Origin: Lachancea thermotolerans CBS 6340
Lineage: Eukaryota > Ascomycota > Saccharomycetes > Saccharomycetales > Saccharomycetaceae
DNA length: 64,000 nt
Assembly: GCF_000142805.1 (NCBI RefSeq)
Contig: NC_013077.1
Span: 434,001 to 498,000, forward strand
Direction of reading: 5' to 3'
The notes beneath the pieces were generated by a model that saw nothing but the letters and a program-made list of their open reading frames with translations, made no database searches and had not been told where the DNA came from. How positions within the stretch are numbered: the stretch's first letter is position 1; every line of letters begins with the position of its first letter. The translations under genes and the position numbers were made by a program. This document shows positions 12,080 to 20,907 of the stretch, piece by piece.

Positions 12080-12806
12080 ATCGGGTTGGGCCTGTTCGCA
12101 GCGATATCTTGGCGCTTGCGCTATCCAAAACTTACCTCTTCAGTTATATACAAGACTGCGGGACTATGAACGAACTTATCACCAAACCCGCTAAACTAAT
12201 CTAGAACTCGTGTGGTCTATCCTGCACTATGCGAATTTTCGTGGCCAGCATAGCACCAGCACGCTCATCTTACTTGACCAGCCGTTTTTTTCGCGTTTTG
12301 GCTATTTTTTCACAGAGTTTCGCGATCGCGAATGAGTTAGTGAGTTAACAAAATAGCAAGTGCCTCAGTAAATGGAGTTGCTGGACCAACAGGCATAGAG
12401 GCCGCAGAATGGTGGGGCACTGTTCTGGTCCATTCCTGGAGGTTGTCTAAGTCGTCTCAAAGCGGTCTATACGTCTGCTTTGTCCGTTAAATAATTCTTT
12501 CCTTGTTGTAGTCGAGAATCTATTGAATATGGAGAATGTCAGGCGCAGTAATGAATATCAGCTATTTTACCGCTGCCACGTATTGCGTTATTGAACCAAC
12601 GTTGTGGTTTCGCCGGCACTTTCGCGGTGCCAATGTGGTTGGTGGCTTTGTAGTAGGCTGTCAAACAAGCGCCATCTCGTACAAGCAATTAAACGCGACT
12701 TTTGCAACGGCTTAAAGGTGGACGCGCCTCGATTCTGACTTGAGGGCGGGCACTTGACAACTATAGAAGGGCCGTCGAGAACTAAATATAAAAATCAGAA
12801 CTAAGT
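12080..12806. other. Intergenic region: PCL2 promoter and VCX1 3' end
   Basis: 727 bases between two genes on the minus strand. The part near PCL2 carries the cell-cycle motifs listed separately. In the VCX1-proximal half I see nothing recognisable. Confidence 0.55.
12243..12324 (-). promoter_or_regulatory. PCL2 promoter cluster of Swi5/Ace2-type and SBF-type sites
   Basis: Three CCAGC cores within 40 bases (GGCCAGCA 12243-12250, ACCAGC 12255-12260 and 12277-12282) match the Swi5/Ace2 consensus. Two copies of TTTCGCG (12289-12295 and 12318-12324) are CGCGAAA boxes, read by Swi4-Swi6, on the other strand. The cluster lies 164-245 bases before the PCL2 ATG. In S. cerevisiae PCL2 is controlled by both SBF and Swi5, and PCL9 by Swi5. 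Confidence 0.65.
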
Positions 12807-14030
12807 TCAAGTAGAGAATATCAAAGAGCCCATGGTATTCTCATCAGGAAGGTAGTAGAACGCCATAGCGATCAAAACGTAGGTGACAATGCTCATGGCA
12901 CCCTCGAGCCAGTGGGATTCACCGTCTTGCAACAAGTAATTCGAGAGGAAGACCGCAATGAATAGGGTGGTTGTCTCGAAAGGAGAGAATGACAAGCTCA
13001 TTGGCACACCGATAGCCCACCCGACAAGCACCATGAAGGGGGTGACAAAGAGTGAGATTTGTAGAGACGAACCAATCGCAACGCCCAGCGCAAGATCCAT
13101 CTTGTCCTTCCTGGCGACAATGACTGCGGTGACATGCTCAGCAGCGTTTCCGACAATGGGAATAATGATCAGACCAATGAAAGTCTTGGACAAGCCGGAA
13201 GAAGCAACCACATTGTCAATGCTGCCCACTAGGAAATCAGCGCAGAGTGAGACGAGTACAGTCGTGCCAGCCAAAAATGCCAATGATGACTTGATGGAGA
13301 GCTTTGAGCCCTTAGTGTGCTGGTCCACTGTTCTGTCAGTTTCGACCTCACGCTGCTCAAAGAGGTGATGATGGGTCTTCAGCTGGAACCACAAGAAGAG
13401 TACGTAGACAATCAGTAGAACAATAGAGGTACCGCGGGACAGCTCAAGGAGCTTCTCATTGATCAGAAGGTCCTGTCTCTTGTTGTTGTCAGGCAGCGAC
13501 AGTCTGAAAGCAGCTGGGATCAGCAGTGAAGCGCACGAGATCGCAAGCAGCGAGGACATTGTCTGAGCAGCTGTCTGGTTGAACCTTTGGAACTCTCTGT
13601 TGTAGCCTCCGGCGACGAAGCAAAATCCTACGACCAATAGAAGGTTGGACAGGATACTACCCAGCATTGAGGCTTGCACGATAGTGACCTGGCCCTTGGA
13701 CAGCGCGATGATAGAGACGATGAGTTCAACGGCGTTGCCCAGGGTGGCGTTCAGCAGGCCTCCCAAGGTCGACCCCGCCTTGTCAGCGAGTTCTTCCGTG
13801 GCGTATGCCAGCATGGCGGCCAAGGGGATGATAGCGATGAAGTTCAAGAGGAAGACCCAGGTGTCAGAGAAGTGGCTATACCCGAAAAACAGCCCTAGTG
13901 GCACGAAAACCGCCAAGTAGTTGACTGGAGACGAGCGAAACACAATCTTGATGTCTCTCCAGACAGCTTGCAAAGCAGAGCGCTTCTGCGTTCTTGCGCT
14001 CTGAGGCAACAATGGGGTGTTAGTGTCCAT
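12807..14030 (-). CDS. VCX1: Vacuolar Ca2+/H+ exchanger
   Basis: 407 residues (S. cerevisiae 411). It is a CaCA-superfamily (CAX) antiporter with about eleven membrane segments in two halves. The repeated alpha motifs with the ion-binding acids are visible as GNAVELIVS in the first half and [10 protein letters not shown] in the second. The middle has a charged loop ([11 protein letters not shown]). It exchanges vacuolar protons for cytosolic Ca2+ and so removes Ca2+ after a pulse. It follows PCL2 in the same orientation, as YDL127W-YDL128W in S. cerevisiae. The start is the first ATG, just before a dileucine-type N-terminus (NTPLLPQ). Confidence 0.96.
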   Translation of the reverse strand: MDTNTPLLPQSARTQKRSALQAVWRDIKIVFRSSPVNYLAVFVPLGLFFGYSHFSDTWVFLLNFIAIIPLAAMLAYATEELADKAGSTLGGLLNATLGNAVELIVSIIALSKGQVTIVQASMLGSILSNLLLVVGFCFVAGGYNREFQRFNQTAAQTMSSLLAISCASLLIPAAFRLSLPDNNKRQDLLINEKLLELSRGTSIVLLIVYVLFLWFQLKTHHHLFEQREVETDRTVDQHTKGSKLSIKSSLAFLAGTTVLVSLCADFLVGSIDNVVASSGLSKTFIGLIIIPIVGNAAEHVTAVIVARKDKMDLALGVAIGSSLQISLFVTPFMVLVGWAIGVPMSLSFSPFETTTLFIAVFLSNYLLQDGESHWLEGAMSIVTYVLIAMAFYYLPDENTMGSLIFST

Positions 14031-14482
14031 TTTGAGTTTTAACCAATGGTATGGAGCCGGCTGGCTTGGATGGCGATGACTAGGTATTTAACAAGTACAC
14101 CTTTATGCCACTGATTGAGTATTATCAAATCGCTATGGCTGTCTAAGTATTGAAGGCTTTGTGCTTTCCAACTGCTCAGTATCGCTATTGAATCCCTGGA
14201 ACTCTGGTCAAGTTTGCAAGCTTTGTTTCAGAAAGGTTGCGCTAACGCGCATCTTCGCAAAGTCTTTATCAATTAAAAAATCGGTACCGAAATTTTAAAA
14301 AAACGTTACATATGCCATTAAATGTCGCAATTCCAGCAACAAAGAGCCGCCGATTTGGTCATTAAAGGCCATTTTGTAGATGTGATTGTCAGGGGCTTAA
14401 TGTGGCAAAGTCAATTGCACTTCCGGCGCTTAAATTGGTTGGGAGAACCGAGCTTAGCGCACTTTCTTGTCTTGGACAACCA
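14031..14482. other. Intergenic region upstream of VCX1
   Basis: 452 bases containing the VCX1 promoter and the 3' end of the next minus-strand gene. An A-rich stretch lies at 14273-14305. No gene or repeat seen. Confidence 0.55.
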
Positions 14483-15877
14483 TCACTGTTCAATGGTGGC
14501 AACGATGCCCCCCACAAAAATCGCGAAGGCCCACACGGTAATTCCGGCTATAGGAAAGCTTTGGTGGGATGCTAAGGACCGCCATGTAGTCATCAGGGCC
14601 CGGAAAAAACGTAAAATCCCCAGCTCATTGTCTCCCTCGGATCCTGAAATGTCTTGGGTGTAGATGGAGTTCACCACAAAAAGCTGGTTCGAGGTGATGT
14701 ACTGGAGGCTCTGAGGATTGGAGGTATGCGCATGCAGGTCAGAGCTTGTCAGTTTTCGAGTATTTTTGTAGTCTTCGCCGTCCTCGTCACTCCATAAGAA
14801 GAGAAACACGCTTGCAATGAAGCTGAAGACCGACAGGGGCAGGACCAGGCTTAGCACGAAGAACCCAAATGGGCGGGACCCGAAGTAGATAACCGCGGAC
14901 GTGAACAGGCGGTTGTGACCCGGGACGTAGATGAAGTACATCGAGATAAGCAGGGCGTGACCGACCGCGAGCAGGATGCTGTCTGCGACAAGCAAGTTTA
15001 GAACGAGAATGTCCTTCAGAAACTTTCTAATGGAAACGACTTCTGGAAAATAGGTCACGGTGCCGCCGTACAGCCCGGGCCGCTTACGGTCATTGCGAGA
15101 CCTAGGATGAGGCCCCTGCTCCGGGTCGCGTAGTAGGGAGATGGAGCTATCGCTGAAGCTCACAAAGACGGTGTCGGCAGAAGCGCCCTCCGCAGCCGCG
15201 CTGTTAGGCGACTGCGCGCCCTGAGGGGGCTGGCTGTTCTCATGGCAGTAGACGTTCTCCGAGATGTGAGAGGTGCGACGCTTCACGTCGATGCATTTGG
15301 ACAATGTGATGTTGCTTCGGGCGAGGTCCTGCTCGTCCTGCATCATCTTGCTCTCTAGCTGCCTCTTGGCAGACTCTGGCGACGGCACCTCCTCGTAGCT
15401 GTAGAAGTTTTCGACAAGGCACACCATGAACTCGGACAAGGCCCACGAGATGCCAAAAATACAGGACTGTCGCGGTATTATATGCCAAAAAGTATCGTCG
15501 AGGGAGCTTCGCGCATGCGTCTCCTGCGCCTGTGGGTAGGCCAGGCAGAAGATGATCAGCAAGTAGAGCCAATCATTGAGTGGGAAGTCCACAAATAGGT
15601 TGAAGAGAACGAAACGCGGGCTCACCATCAGAACGAAGTCTCGAACGAAATACAGTGCCAGGGGCGAGAAGAAGCCCAGGAGCGAGGTCCGGAAGTAGTC
15701 CTGGCCCACCGGCCTGAACATGGCATCATCGTCATATTGCGAGATTAGGAGTTGTGAAAGACTGAAAGCGGCGACAAACAGGACAACGAGGTTGAGAAAC
15801 ACAATGGCACTCACCCAGGGCTTGCTCGAACACACGAGCGGCATAAAGTACGGCGAAACATAGCTAATTCTAGCCAT
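14483..15877 (-). CDS. Multi-pass membrane protein, probable YDL180W ortholog
   Basis: 464 residues. Hydrophobic segments are visible at about 20-45, 70-90, 105-115, 140-155, 295-325, 333-360 and 440-463, separated by a long hydrophilic loop (about 165-280) with many Ser, Asp and Glu. Assignment rests mainly on position: PCL9 and YDL180W are neighbours in S. cerevisiae, and here the gene sits beside the PCL2/PCL9 and VCX1 genes. YDL180W (547 residues) has no known function and localises to the vacuole. I cannot confirm similarity residue by residue. The protein reaches almost to its C-terminus in the membrane. Confidence 0.6.
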   Translation of the reverse strand: MARISYVSPYFMPLVCSSKPWVSAIVFLNLVVLFVAAFSLSQLLISQYDDDAMFRPVGQDYFRTSLLGFFSPLALYFVRDFVLMVSPRFVLFNLFVDFPLNDWLYLLIIFCLAYPQAQETHARSSLDDTFWHIIPRQSCIFGISWALSEFMVCLVENFYSYEEVPSPESAKRQLESKMMQDEQDLARSNITLSKCIDVKRRTSHISENVYCHENSQPPQGAQSPNSAAAEGASADTVFVSFSDSSISLLRDPEQGPHPRSRNDRKRPGLYGGTVTYFPEVVSIRKFLKDILVLNLLVADSILLAVGHALLISMYFIYVPGHNRLFTSAVIYFGSRPFGFFVLSLVLPLSVFSFIASVFLFLWSDEDGEDYKNTRKLTSSDLHAHTSNPQSLQYITSNQLFVVNSIYTQDISGSEGDNELGILRFFRALMTTWRSLASHQSFPIAGITVWAFAIFVGGIVATIEQ

Positions 15878-16283
15878 CTTACGACGACTGACCCAGGCTT
15901 GTTGGTGTCATTATTGAATGATGGATCATTTCCGGAAAATTTCAGCGCAGGCAAAGATAATGGAAACGTTACCAGGGACAATAATCCATACATGACCCGG
16001 CTCATAGACAGGGAGGCTAAGTCGCGCCACACTGCGCGTCGGCCGCGGAGACGGCCTCAAGACGAGGACCGCGGGCAGCGGGACTGTTACCAAAACATCG
16101 TATTTCATTAGCCAAAAGCTGAACGGCAGAGCCCCCAGGAGGCGGTACATAACTCATACAAAAGACGCGCCACGCCGCGCCGAGAAGCGGTCGGGCCCCA
16201 TAATCCGAATCAGCGAAGAAATCTATCCCAAAAACCATTATATAATCCCAGTAGTGTTACAGGCGAGGCCAGGAGCCTTGCGA
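15878..16283. other. Intergenic region between the YDL180W-like and YDL129W-like genes
   Basis: 406 bases. GC content rises sharply along this stretch, the left edge of the 16-21.7 kb GC-rich patch. A TATATAAT-like sequence lies near 16239-16246. No gene recognised. Confidence 0.5.
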
Positions 16284-16985
16284 TCACAGTTTTTCCAGAT
16301 GGAAAACGCGCACGAAGTCGGACGCCGACGGGTTGTCGCTACTCCTTCGCATGCGCGGGTGCGGCTTGTGGTTTTCGACCAGCCGCAGCAGCGGCTGCTG
16401 TGCCTGCTGCTGCGTGTCTTGCTGCTGGGAAAGTGCTTTCTTGGAGGGGTTGCTACGGGCCGGCTTCGAGACGCGGGCCGGCGCGCCGCGCGATGGGCTG
16501 GCCGGCGCCGAGGGCGCGTGCACGAGCCTTGGGCTCCTGTGGGACTCGCTCAGGCACCGGTTGCGGAAGAACTCCACCTCCTTTTTGATCAGGCTGTTCT
16601 CGACTGCGAGCCGCGAGTCCCACGCGCTGCGGTTCTCCAGCTGCGCCAGGCGCGCCTGCAGCGACCAGTGCGAGATCGCTGTCAGCGACTGATTGAGCAC
16701 GGAGAGCAGCCGCGGGATGTCCAGCGCCGCGCCGGCCGCGTAGCGGTCGTCGCCGGCCTGCGCCTCGAGCTCCTGGATCGTCTCCGCGAGTGCCACTTCG
16801 AGCTCCCGCGTGCTCTGCACGGACGGCGACTCCAGCGGCGACCGGCTCGCGGGGCTGCTGCCGTGCAGCCCCAGCGACCCCGGCGAGTCCTTGGACGCCC
16901 GCGGCTCCTCGGGCGTGAGCACCTGTAGCGTGGGTTTATCTTGGTGCGCGGTGCGCTCCGCCGTGGCACCTGCTGTGCCCGGCAT
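16284..16985 (-). CDS. Hypothetical protein, probable YDL129W ortholog
   Basis: 233 residues from the ATG at 16985, the nearest sensible start; the frame stays open upstream. The middle (about 55-150) is predicted helical and heptad-like, with an acidic ELEVALAETIQELEAQ stretch and a basic second half. The C-terminal part is basic, Ser/Pro/Gln-rich and ends RVFHLEKL. Nothing suggests a catalytic domain. It lies between the YDL180W-like gene and RPP1B, where S. cerevisiae has YDL129W (291 residues, function unknown). Codons are strongly GC-ending, as in the surrounding patch. Medium confidence that it is expressed, lower for the orthology. Confidence 0.55.
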   Translation of the reverse strand: MPGTAGATAERTAHQDKPTLQVLTPEEPRASKDSPGSLGLHGSSPASRSPLESPSVQSTRELEVALAETIQELEAQAGDDRYAAGAALDIPRLLSVLNQSLTAISHWSLQARLAQLENRSAWDSRLAVENSLIKKEVEFFRNRCLSESHRSPRLVHAPSAPASPSRGAPARVSKPARSNPSKKALSQQQDTQQQAQQPLLRLVENHKPHPRMRRSSDNPSASDFVRVFHLEKL

Positions 16986-17663
16986 CTGGTGGTTATTCAC
17001 GTGGATCGTAGTTTTTGCCGTTGCAACTGCCAACAGAAGACGTAAGAGTGCGATCGACGTGCGAACGTGGGTCAAAAAGCTGCAGAAGTCCGCGATTTTT
17101 CGCTCGGAACGACCTTCCAGTAACTCTGTCTACCGTCCCGTTGCCCGATTCCCCCGCGGTGCGCCACCAACTCGCCTATCTCTTATATGCCTGTGCTGCT
17201 GGCTGCGCGATGAGCTGGATCCCGAATTTTTTACTGCTCTCCTGGTAATTCGATGGAAAAAAAAAGTACACTGTCATCTGAGAGGGCTGCGGACGCCCTT
17301 TGCGCTTGCAGGAGTAGGCAAATGCGACGGTCCTCCCTGCATGCAGCGACCGTTGCCTACGCCAACGGCTGCGGAAGGCGGCGGCTAGAAGGGTGCGGAG
17401 CGGACGCAGGAGCACGCGAGACAAGGCACGGGATCTGCGGCAGCGAAGAGCTGGAGACGTGCGGGAGAAGCAATTGAGAGGCGACAAGGGCGGCGACGGA
17501 GCGGCAACAAAGAAGCCGCTTCGGCACGCACAGGCACGCACAGGCACCGGCGGAGGCACCAATGGAGGTGCGGGCCACGGCCGGCGCCGGACGCCGAACG
17601 CGTATGTAGTGACAAACTGATGGTTATTAGATTTATGTAGTTACTTGGTTCAGCTCGGGTCGC
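16986..17663. other. GC-rich intergenic region between the YDL129W-like gene and RPP1B
   Basis: 678 bases. It should hold the RPP1B 3' end and the promoter of the YDL129W-like gene. Short direct repeats of GGCACGCACA occur at about 17523-17547. The long open frames here are products of high GC, not genes. Confidence 0.5.
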
Positions 17664-18146
17664 TTAGTCGAACAAACCGAAACCCATGTCATCGTCAGAC
17701 TCCTCAGCGGCCTCCTCTGGAGCGGCCTCCTCGGCGGCGGCGTCACCACCAGCGGCGGCAGCGGAAGCAGAGCCGGCGGCTGGGGCAGCGGAGCCAGCGG
17801 CGTGGAAGCCAGACAGGATCTCCTTGAGGTCCTTACCCTCTAGGGCCTTGGCGAAGGTCTCAGCCCAGATCTGCGGGGGGAAGTTAGTAGAAGCTCGCGT
17901 GGGAGGAACGGACAACACGTGACCCGCGGATCACGTGACGGCCCGGAGCGGACGGGAACGCAGCGCGGGGCCCGGGGATCGCGCGCTGGCGCTCGCGCCC
18001 CCTCCGGCCGCGCCAGTTCAAGCGGCACATACGTTGTCGATGGAGGCACCGGCGGCCTTGGTCAGGGTGGTCAGGCTGTCGGCGGTGATGTCCAAACCGG
18101 CATCAGCCAAGATCAGAGAGGCGTAGGAGATAACAGCGTCAGACAT
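17664..18146 (-). CDS. RPP1B: 60S ribosomal stalk acidic protein P1-beta, spliced (exons 18146-18033 and 17870-17664)
   Basis: The spliced product is 106 residues, exactly the S. cerevisiae length. Exon 1 encodes 38 residues of the helical dimerisation domain, ending GASIDN, and exon 2 continues [19 protein letters not shown]. Then come the Ala-rich hinge and the invariant stalk tail [13 protein letters not shown], which recruits translation factors to the ribosome. The protein pairs with P2 on P0 to form the stalk. S. cerevisiae RPP1B (YDL130W) has an intron at the same place. Two Rap1-like sites lie about 310-340 bases upstream of the ATG. Confidence 0.96.
17871..18032 (-). other. RPP1B intron
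   Basis: 162 bases on the minus strand: 5' site GTATGT (18032-18027), branch point TACTAAC (17889-17883) and 3' site CGCAG ending at 17871. All three match the consensus. The intron is very GC-rich for a yeast intron and contains two CACGTG boxes (17916-17921 and 17932-17937), both followed by GA on the plus strand. Confidence 0.95.
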
Positions 18147-18451
18147 TGCAGTGATTCGAGGTACTACCAGGAGAAGTGCGCTGGCCTAACTGCCTGTGCG
18201 AAAAAGACCTTGTTTTACACCAGAGGAAAGGCGAGAGGGCAGAGAGCAGAGAGCAGAGAGGACGAGTGCGTGGGGCCGGCGCGCCCGCGCGTGCCGTGCC
18301 CAGTGACCGCGACTGAAAAAATGAGCGCTTCTGCGCCGGTTTCCGAATCGGGCAAGCGCCGGCGTCGGCACCGAACGTGCGCGCTGCGTGGGGGCCGACG
18401 CCGAGCCGCGAGGGCGCGGCTCGGCGCGGCCACAAAGTGAGACCGGGCCGC

Positions 18452-18485
18452 GTGTGTGGGTGTACAGTCCCGGATGTGTGGGTGC
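18452..18485 (-). promoter_or_regulatory. Tandem Rap1-like sites of the RPP1B promoter
   Basis: On the minus strand, relative to the Rap1 consensus ACACCCRYACAYM, 18452-18463 reads ACACCCACACAC and 18473-18485 differs at one position. The two sites have the same orientation with their starts about two helical turns apart, 306-339 bases before the RPP1B ATG, the usual layout in yeast ribosomal protein genes. Confidence 0.65.
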
Positions 18486-18542
18486 GCAGTCAAACATCCG
18501 AGTGCGCGGGTTGCCCCGGAAACGAGAAAAGGCTGCGCCGCA

Positions 18543-18834
18543 CACGTGGATCACCACGCACGTGGGCCGCCACCTCGCGGCACGTGCGCGGAACTGCGGC
18601 GCGGGCCGCCCTGGACACATAACCTTATTTCACAGCTGGCAGACTCCGCGCAGCCGCGCGTAGCGCCGCACCTCACCGCGTCTTCGTCGCGGTGCCGCGC
18701 CGGGAACTGCGGAACGTGGTCAACGTGTCTACGCGAACAGAGAAGGCGCGCCAGGGCCTAAGAGTGGAAGCGCACGTGCCGGGGCACGCAGGCGGCGCGG
18801 TCACGTGAGCACGGCACCTCGCCCATCGCACGTG
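18543..18834. promoter_or_regulatory. Cluster of six CACGTG boxes
   Basis: CACGTG at 18543, 18559, 18581, 18773, 18802 and 18829 (first bases), with one more at 19112. Several have the TCACGTG(A) flank preferred by Cbf1. They lie between RPP1B and ICY1, and which gene they serve is not evident. Confidence 0.6.
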
Positions 18835-19482
18835 ACCGCCGCGCCTCTGCCAAGAATTTCGTAGCGTCGGAACGGCCCAAGCACCCTGGTGGGTCGCGTA
18901 CGCGTGTGTGTGGAACGCACCCTACCATTTGCGCGTCTGGCCCCAACCACACCGTCGTCTCGCACCCGGCCCTCACCAATGCCTCGTTTCACACCTGCAC
19001 CTTCGCGCCCGTGCGACCCCAACAGGCCACCTGCCAGGTCACAGGTCGCAGGTCACACAAGCCATTACATTACACTACACACCAGCTCAGGGCCTTGTTG
19101 ACCCGTGTTTGCACGTGCCAACTCAACGGGCGGCGCGCCGCTCTCTCCCGCCGCCGCCGCCGCCGTCCTTAATCTCTTTGCTGACACACACACCACAACA
19201 ATGACTAAATGATGGGCGCTCGCGCCATCGATGACTACATGAGATAATATGCGAGTATGCGCCAGCGGGGGCAATACAGCGATACAGCGTGCTTGTAGTT
19301 GCGCGCTTGTGCCCTAGAAAGTTCTGGACGGCTATGTGGCTTTTACGATATCAAAACACGGCGAACAAATTATGGAAGAAAAATTTTGTCTCGGAGTCAT
19401 TTCCAGAATCACAACCACACCCTGGGCGTTATTATGTCAGGGCAATAATGACTGATGGGTGAGCAAAACATGGCGGATTCGA

Positions 19483-19490
19483 TATATAAT
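19483..19490 (+). promoter_or_regulatory. TATA box of ICY1
   Basis: TATATAAT, 246 bases before the ATG, implying a long leader; two further CACGTG boxes (19646, 19671) fall inside it. Confidence 0.5.
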
Positions 19491-19735
19491 AGAAGCGTTG
19501 GAGCGGCGTAGAGCGCAGGACTAGTAGACTTGTAGACCAAGCATCAGCACTACACACACCAGAACACTACTCATCGAGTGTCCTCGCGACAGAGCACTGG
19601 AACACGAATAGTACACACGCGCAAGCCACGCACACAGAGCACACACACGTGAGCACTCTGACAAATCACACACGTGACCGATTACAAAGCACACAAGCAC
19701 ACACGCGCATCAGCAAACACACCCTACACACAACC

Positions 19736-20107
19736 ATGAGTTATAACACACAGGACTTCCTCGAGGACGGAGACGTGTTCTCGTTCTCGCTCGCACAGGG
19801 CGCGCCCGCGTCGCTGCTGCCCAGCACGCCGCTCTCCGGCGCCAGTGACCTGATTTCGGGCGACGACGACCTCCTGCTGCAGTCGCCCTTCCTGGACGCG
19901 ATGTCGCGCGACGACGACGAAGACCACGCTGGCGACGAGCTGTTCGCGCTGGAGAACGAGCCCCAGCTGCTGCCCTCCTACGACATGACCCACATCACCG
20001 CCAAGGCGCCAGTACCGAGCGCCTTCGAGTGCGTGCCCGCGCCCGACGACGACGAGTTCGCGGACGCCGCGCAGCACAACTACCGGCTCTGGCTCGCGGG
20101 CGTCTGA
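19736..20107 (+). CDS. ICY1: Small acidic protein, ICY1/ICY2 ortholog
   Basis: 123 residues from the ATG at 19736, chosen because the upstream part of the frame is translated CA-rich leader. The protein is acidic (runs DDD, DDDED, PDDDEFAD), has no membrane segment and ends NYRLWLAGV. Assignment rests on order: the next genes are the YMR196W, VTI1 and CIK1 counterparts, and S. cerevisiae has ICY1 (YMR195W) in exactly this place, with ICY2 near YAH1 in the sister region. Icy1/Icy2 (127 and 136 residues) have little-known roles, reportedly linked to the cytoskeleton. The codons are extremely GC-rich: 44 of 60 bases are G or C at 20041-20100. Confidence 0.75.
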   Translation: MSYNTQDFLEDGDVFSFSLAQGAPASLLPSTPLSGASDLISGDDDLLLQSPFLDAMSRDDDEDHAGDELFALENEPQLLPSYDMTHITAKAPVPSAFECVPAPDDDEFADAAQHNYRLWLAGV

Positions 20108-20907
20108 AACGCGCGCGGGCGGCGGGCCGCCGGCGACAGAGCAAAGCTACGGGCAGGAGCGCGACTACAACGACAGGCAACAACAAGAACGCCTGCGGTA
20201 TCACATGCATACCGCCAGCTAACTAAGTAGCAATTGTCTAGAACCAGCATTTTCGGTTTATAGCTAATAATGGGATATACGGAGCATAGAGATAGACATT
20301 CGGCACGCGGGCCGCGCGGGCCGCGCTGGCGCCTTATCATGAAGCTTTTCGCGCGGGGGATGACGAGAGCATTACACCAGACGCGAGAGCTACGCCAAAC
20401 GCAACGCGCGTGCCACAGCGGCGGCCGGGTCACGTGCAATGAGGGCTGGACTGAGCGATTGAAACCACGTGACTTAACATATCTCTCGCTTTCGACGGAT
20501 GAGATCATGTCACGTGACAAGAAGCTAGTCGTTATTGACGACAGCCTTCGGTCACATTTATATCACGTGCCAGACCCGTGACACGGCAGCCGCCGCGGCG
20601 GCTTCGTCGCCACTGGAGACCGATCCCCTTGTGCCCGGATTCACGCGTTCCCCGCCTCGCTGTGCATGAAGGGGCGTGAACGCCGGATGAGGTCGATGGC
20701 AAAAGGTATAAAAGCAGGCGGTTCGAGCGCGTACAGGTCTTGCTCTCCTTGCTCTCCCTGATCTCGAGCGTTAGTTGATCCATCACACAAGTGCTGGGGA
20801 GGCTAAGACAGCCTGCATACACCGCCAGCGAAGCAAGGCCAGCCACGCAGCAGCGGCTTCCGTATATAGATCAATAAGCAAGTGCACGCAGCGCAGACAC
20901 CGAGGCG
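20108..20907. other. Promoter region of the YMR196W ortholog
   Basis: 800 bases with four CACGTG boxes, two STRE-type AGGGG/CCCCT motifs and a TATA box, listed separately. No gene seen. Confidence 0.6.
20431..20714 (+). promoter_or_regulatory. Promoter elements of the YMR196W ortholog: CACGTG x4, STRE x2, TATA
   Basis: CACGTG at 20431-20436, 20466-20471, 20511-20516 and 20564-20569. CCCCT at 20625-20629 and AGGGG at 20670-20674 are the Msn2/Msn4 stress-response core in the two orientations. TATAAAAG at 20707-20714 is 200 bases before the ATG. The set suggests stress or nutrient control; that is inference from motifs only. Confidence 0.55.

Larger units (their letters stand above)
18147..19735. 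other. Long GC-rich divergent region RPP1B / ICY1
   Basis: 1.59 kb between two divergent start codons and the join of two synteny blocks. It holds tandem Rap1-like sites, many CACGTG boxes, a TATATAAT box (19483-19490) and a CA-rich stretch (about 19547-19735) that should be the ICY1 5' leader. No gene is recognised; the many open frames reflect high GC. Confidence 0.6.

Noticed and set aside
16254-16928. Plus-strand frame of 224 codons opposite the YDL129W-like gene
   Set aside because: Arg/Ala/Leu/Gln-rich antisense shadow in a GC-rich stretch; the minus strand gives a more protein-like product in the right syntenic place.
17919-18663. Several overlapping open frames in the RPP1B promoter and intron
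   Set aside because: Absence of AT-rich stop codons in GC-rich DNA explains them; Arg/Gly/Ala/Pro translations without structure.
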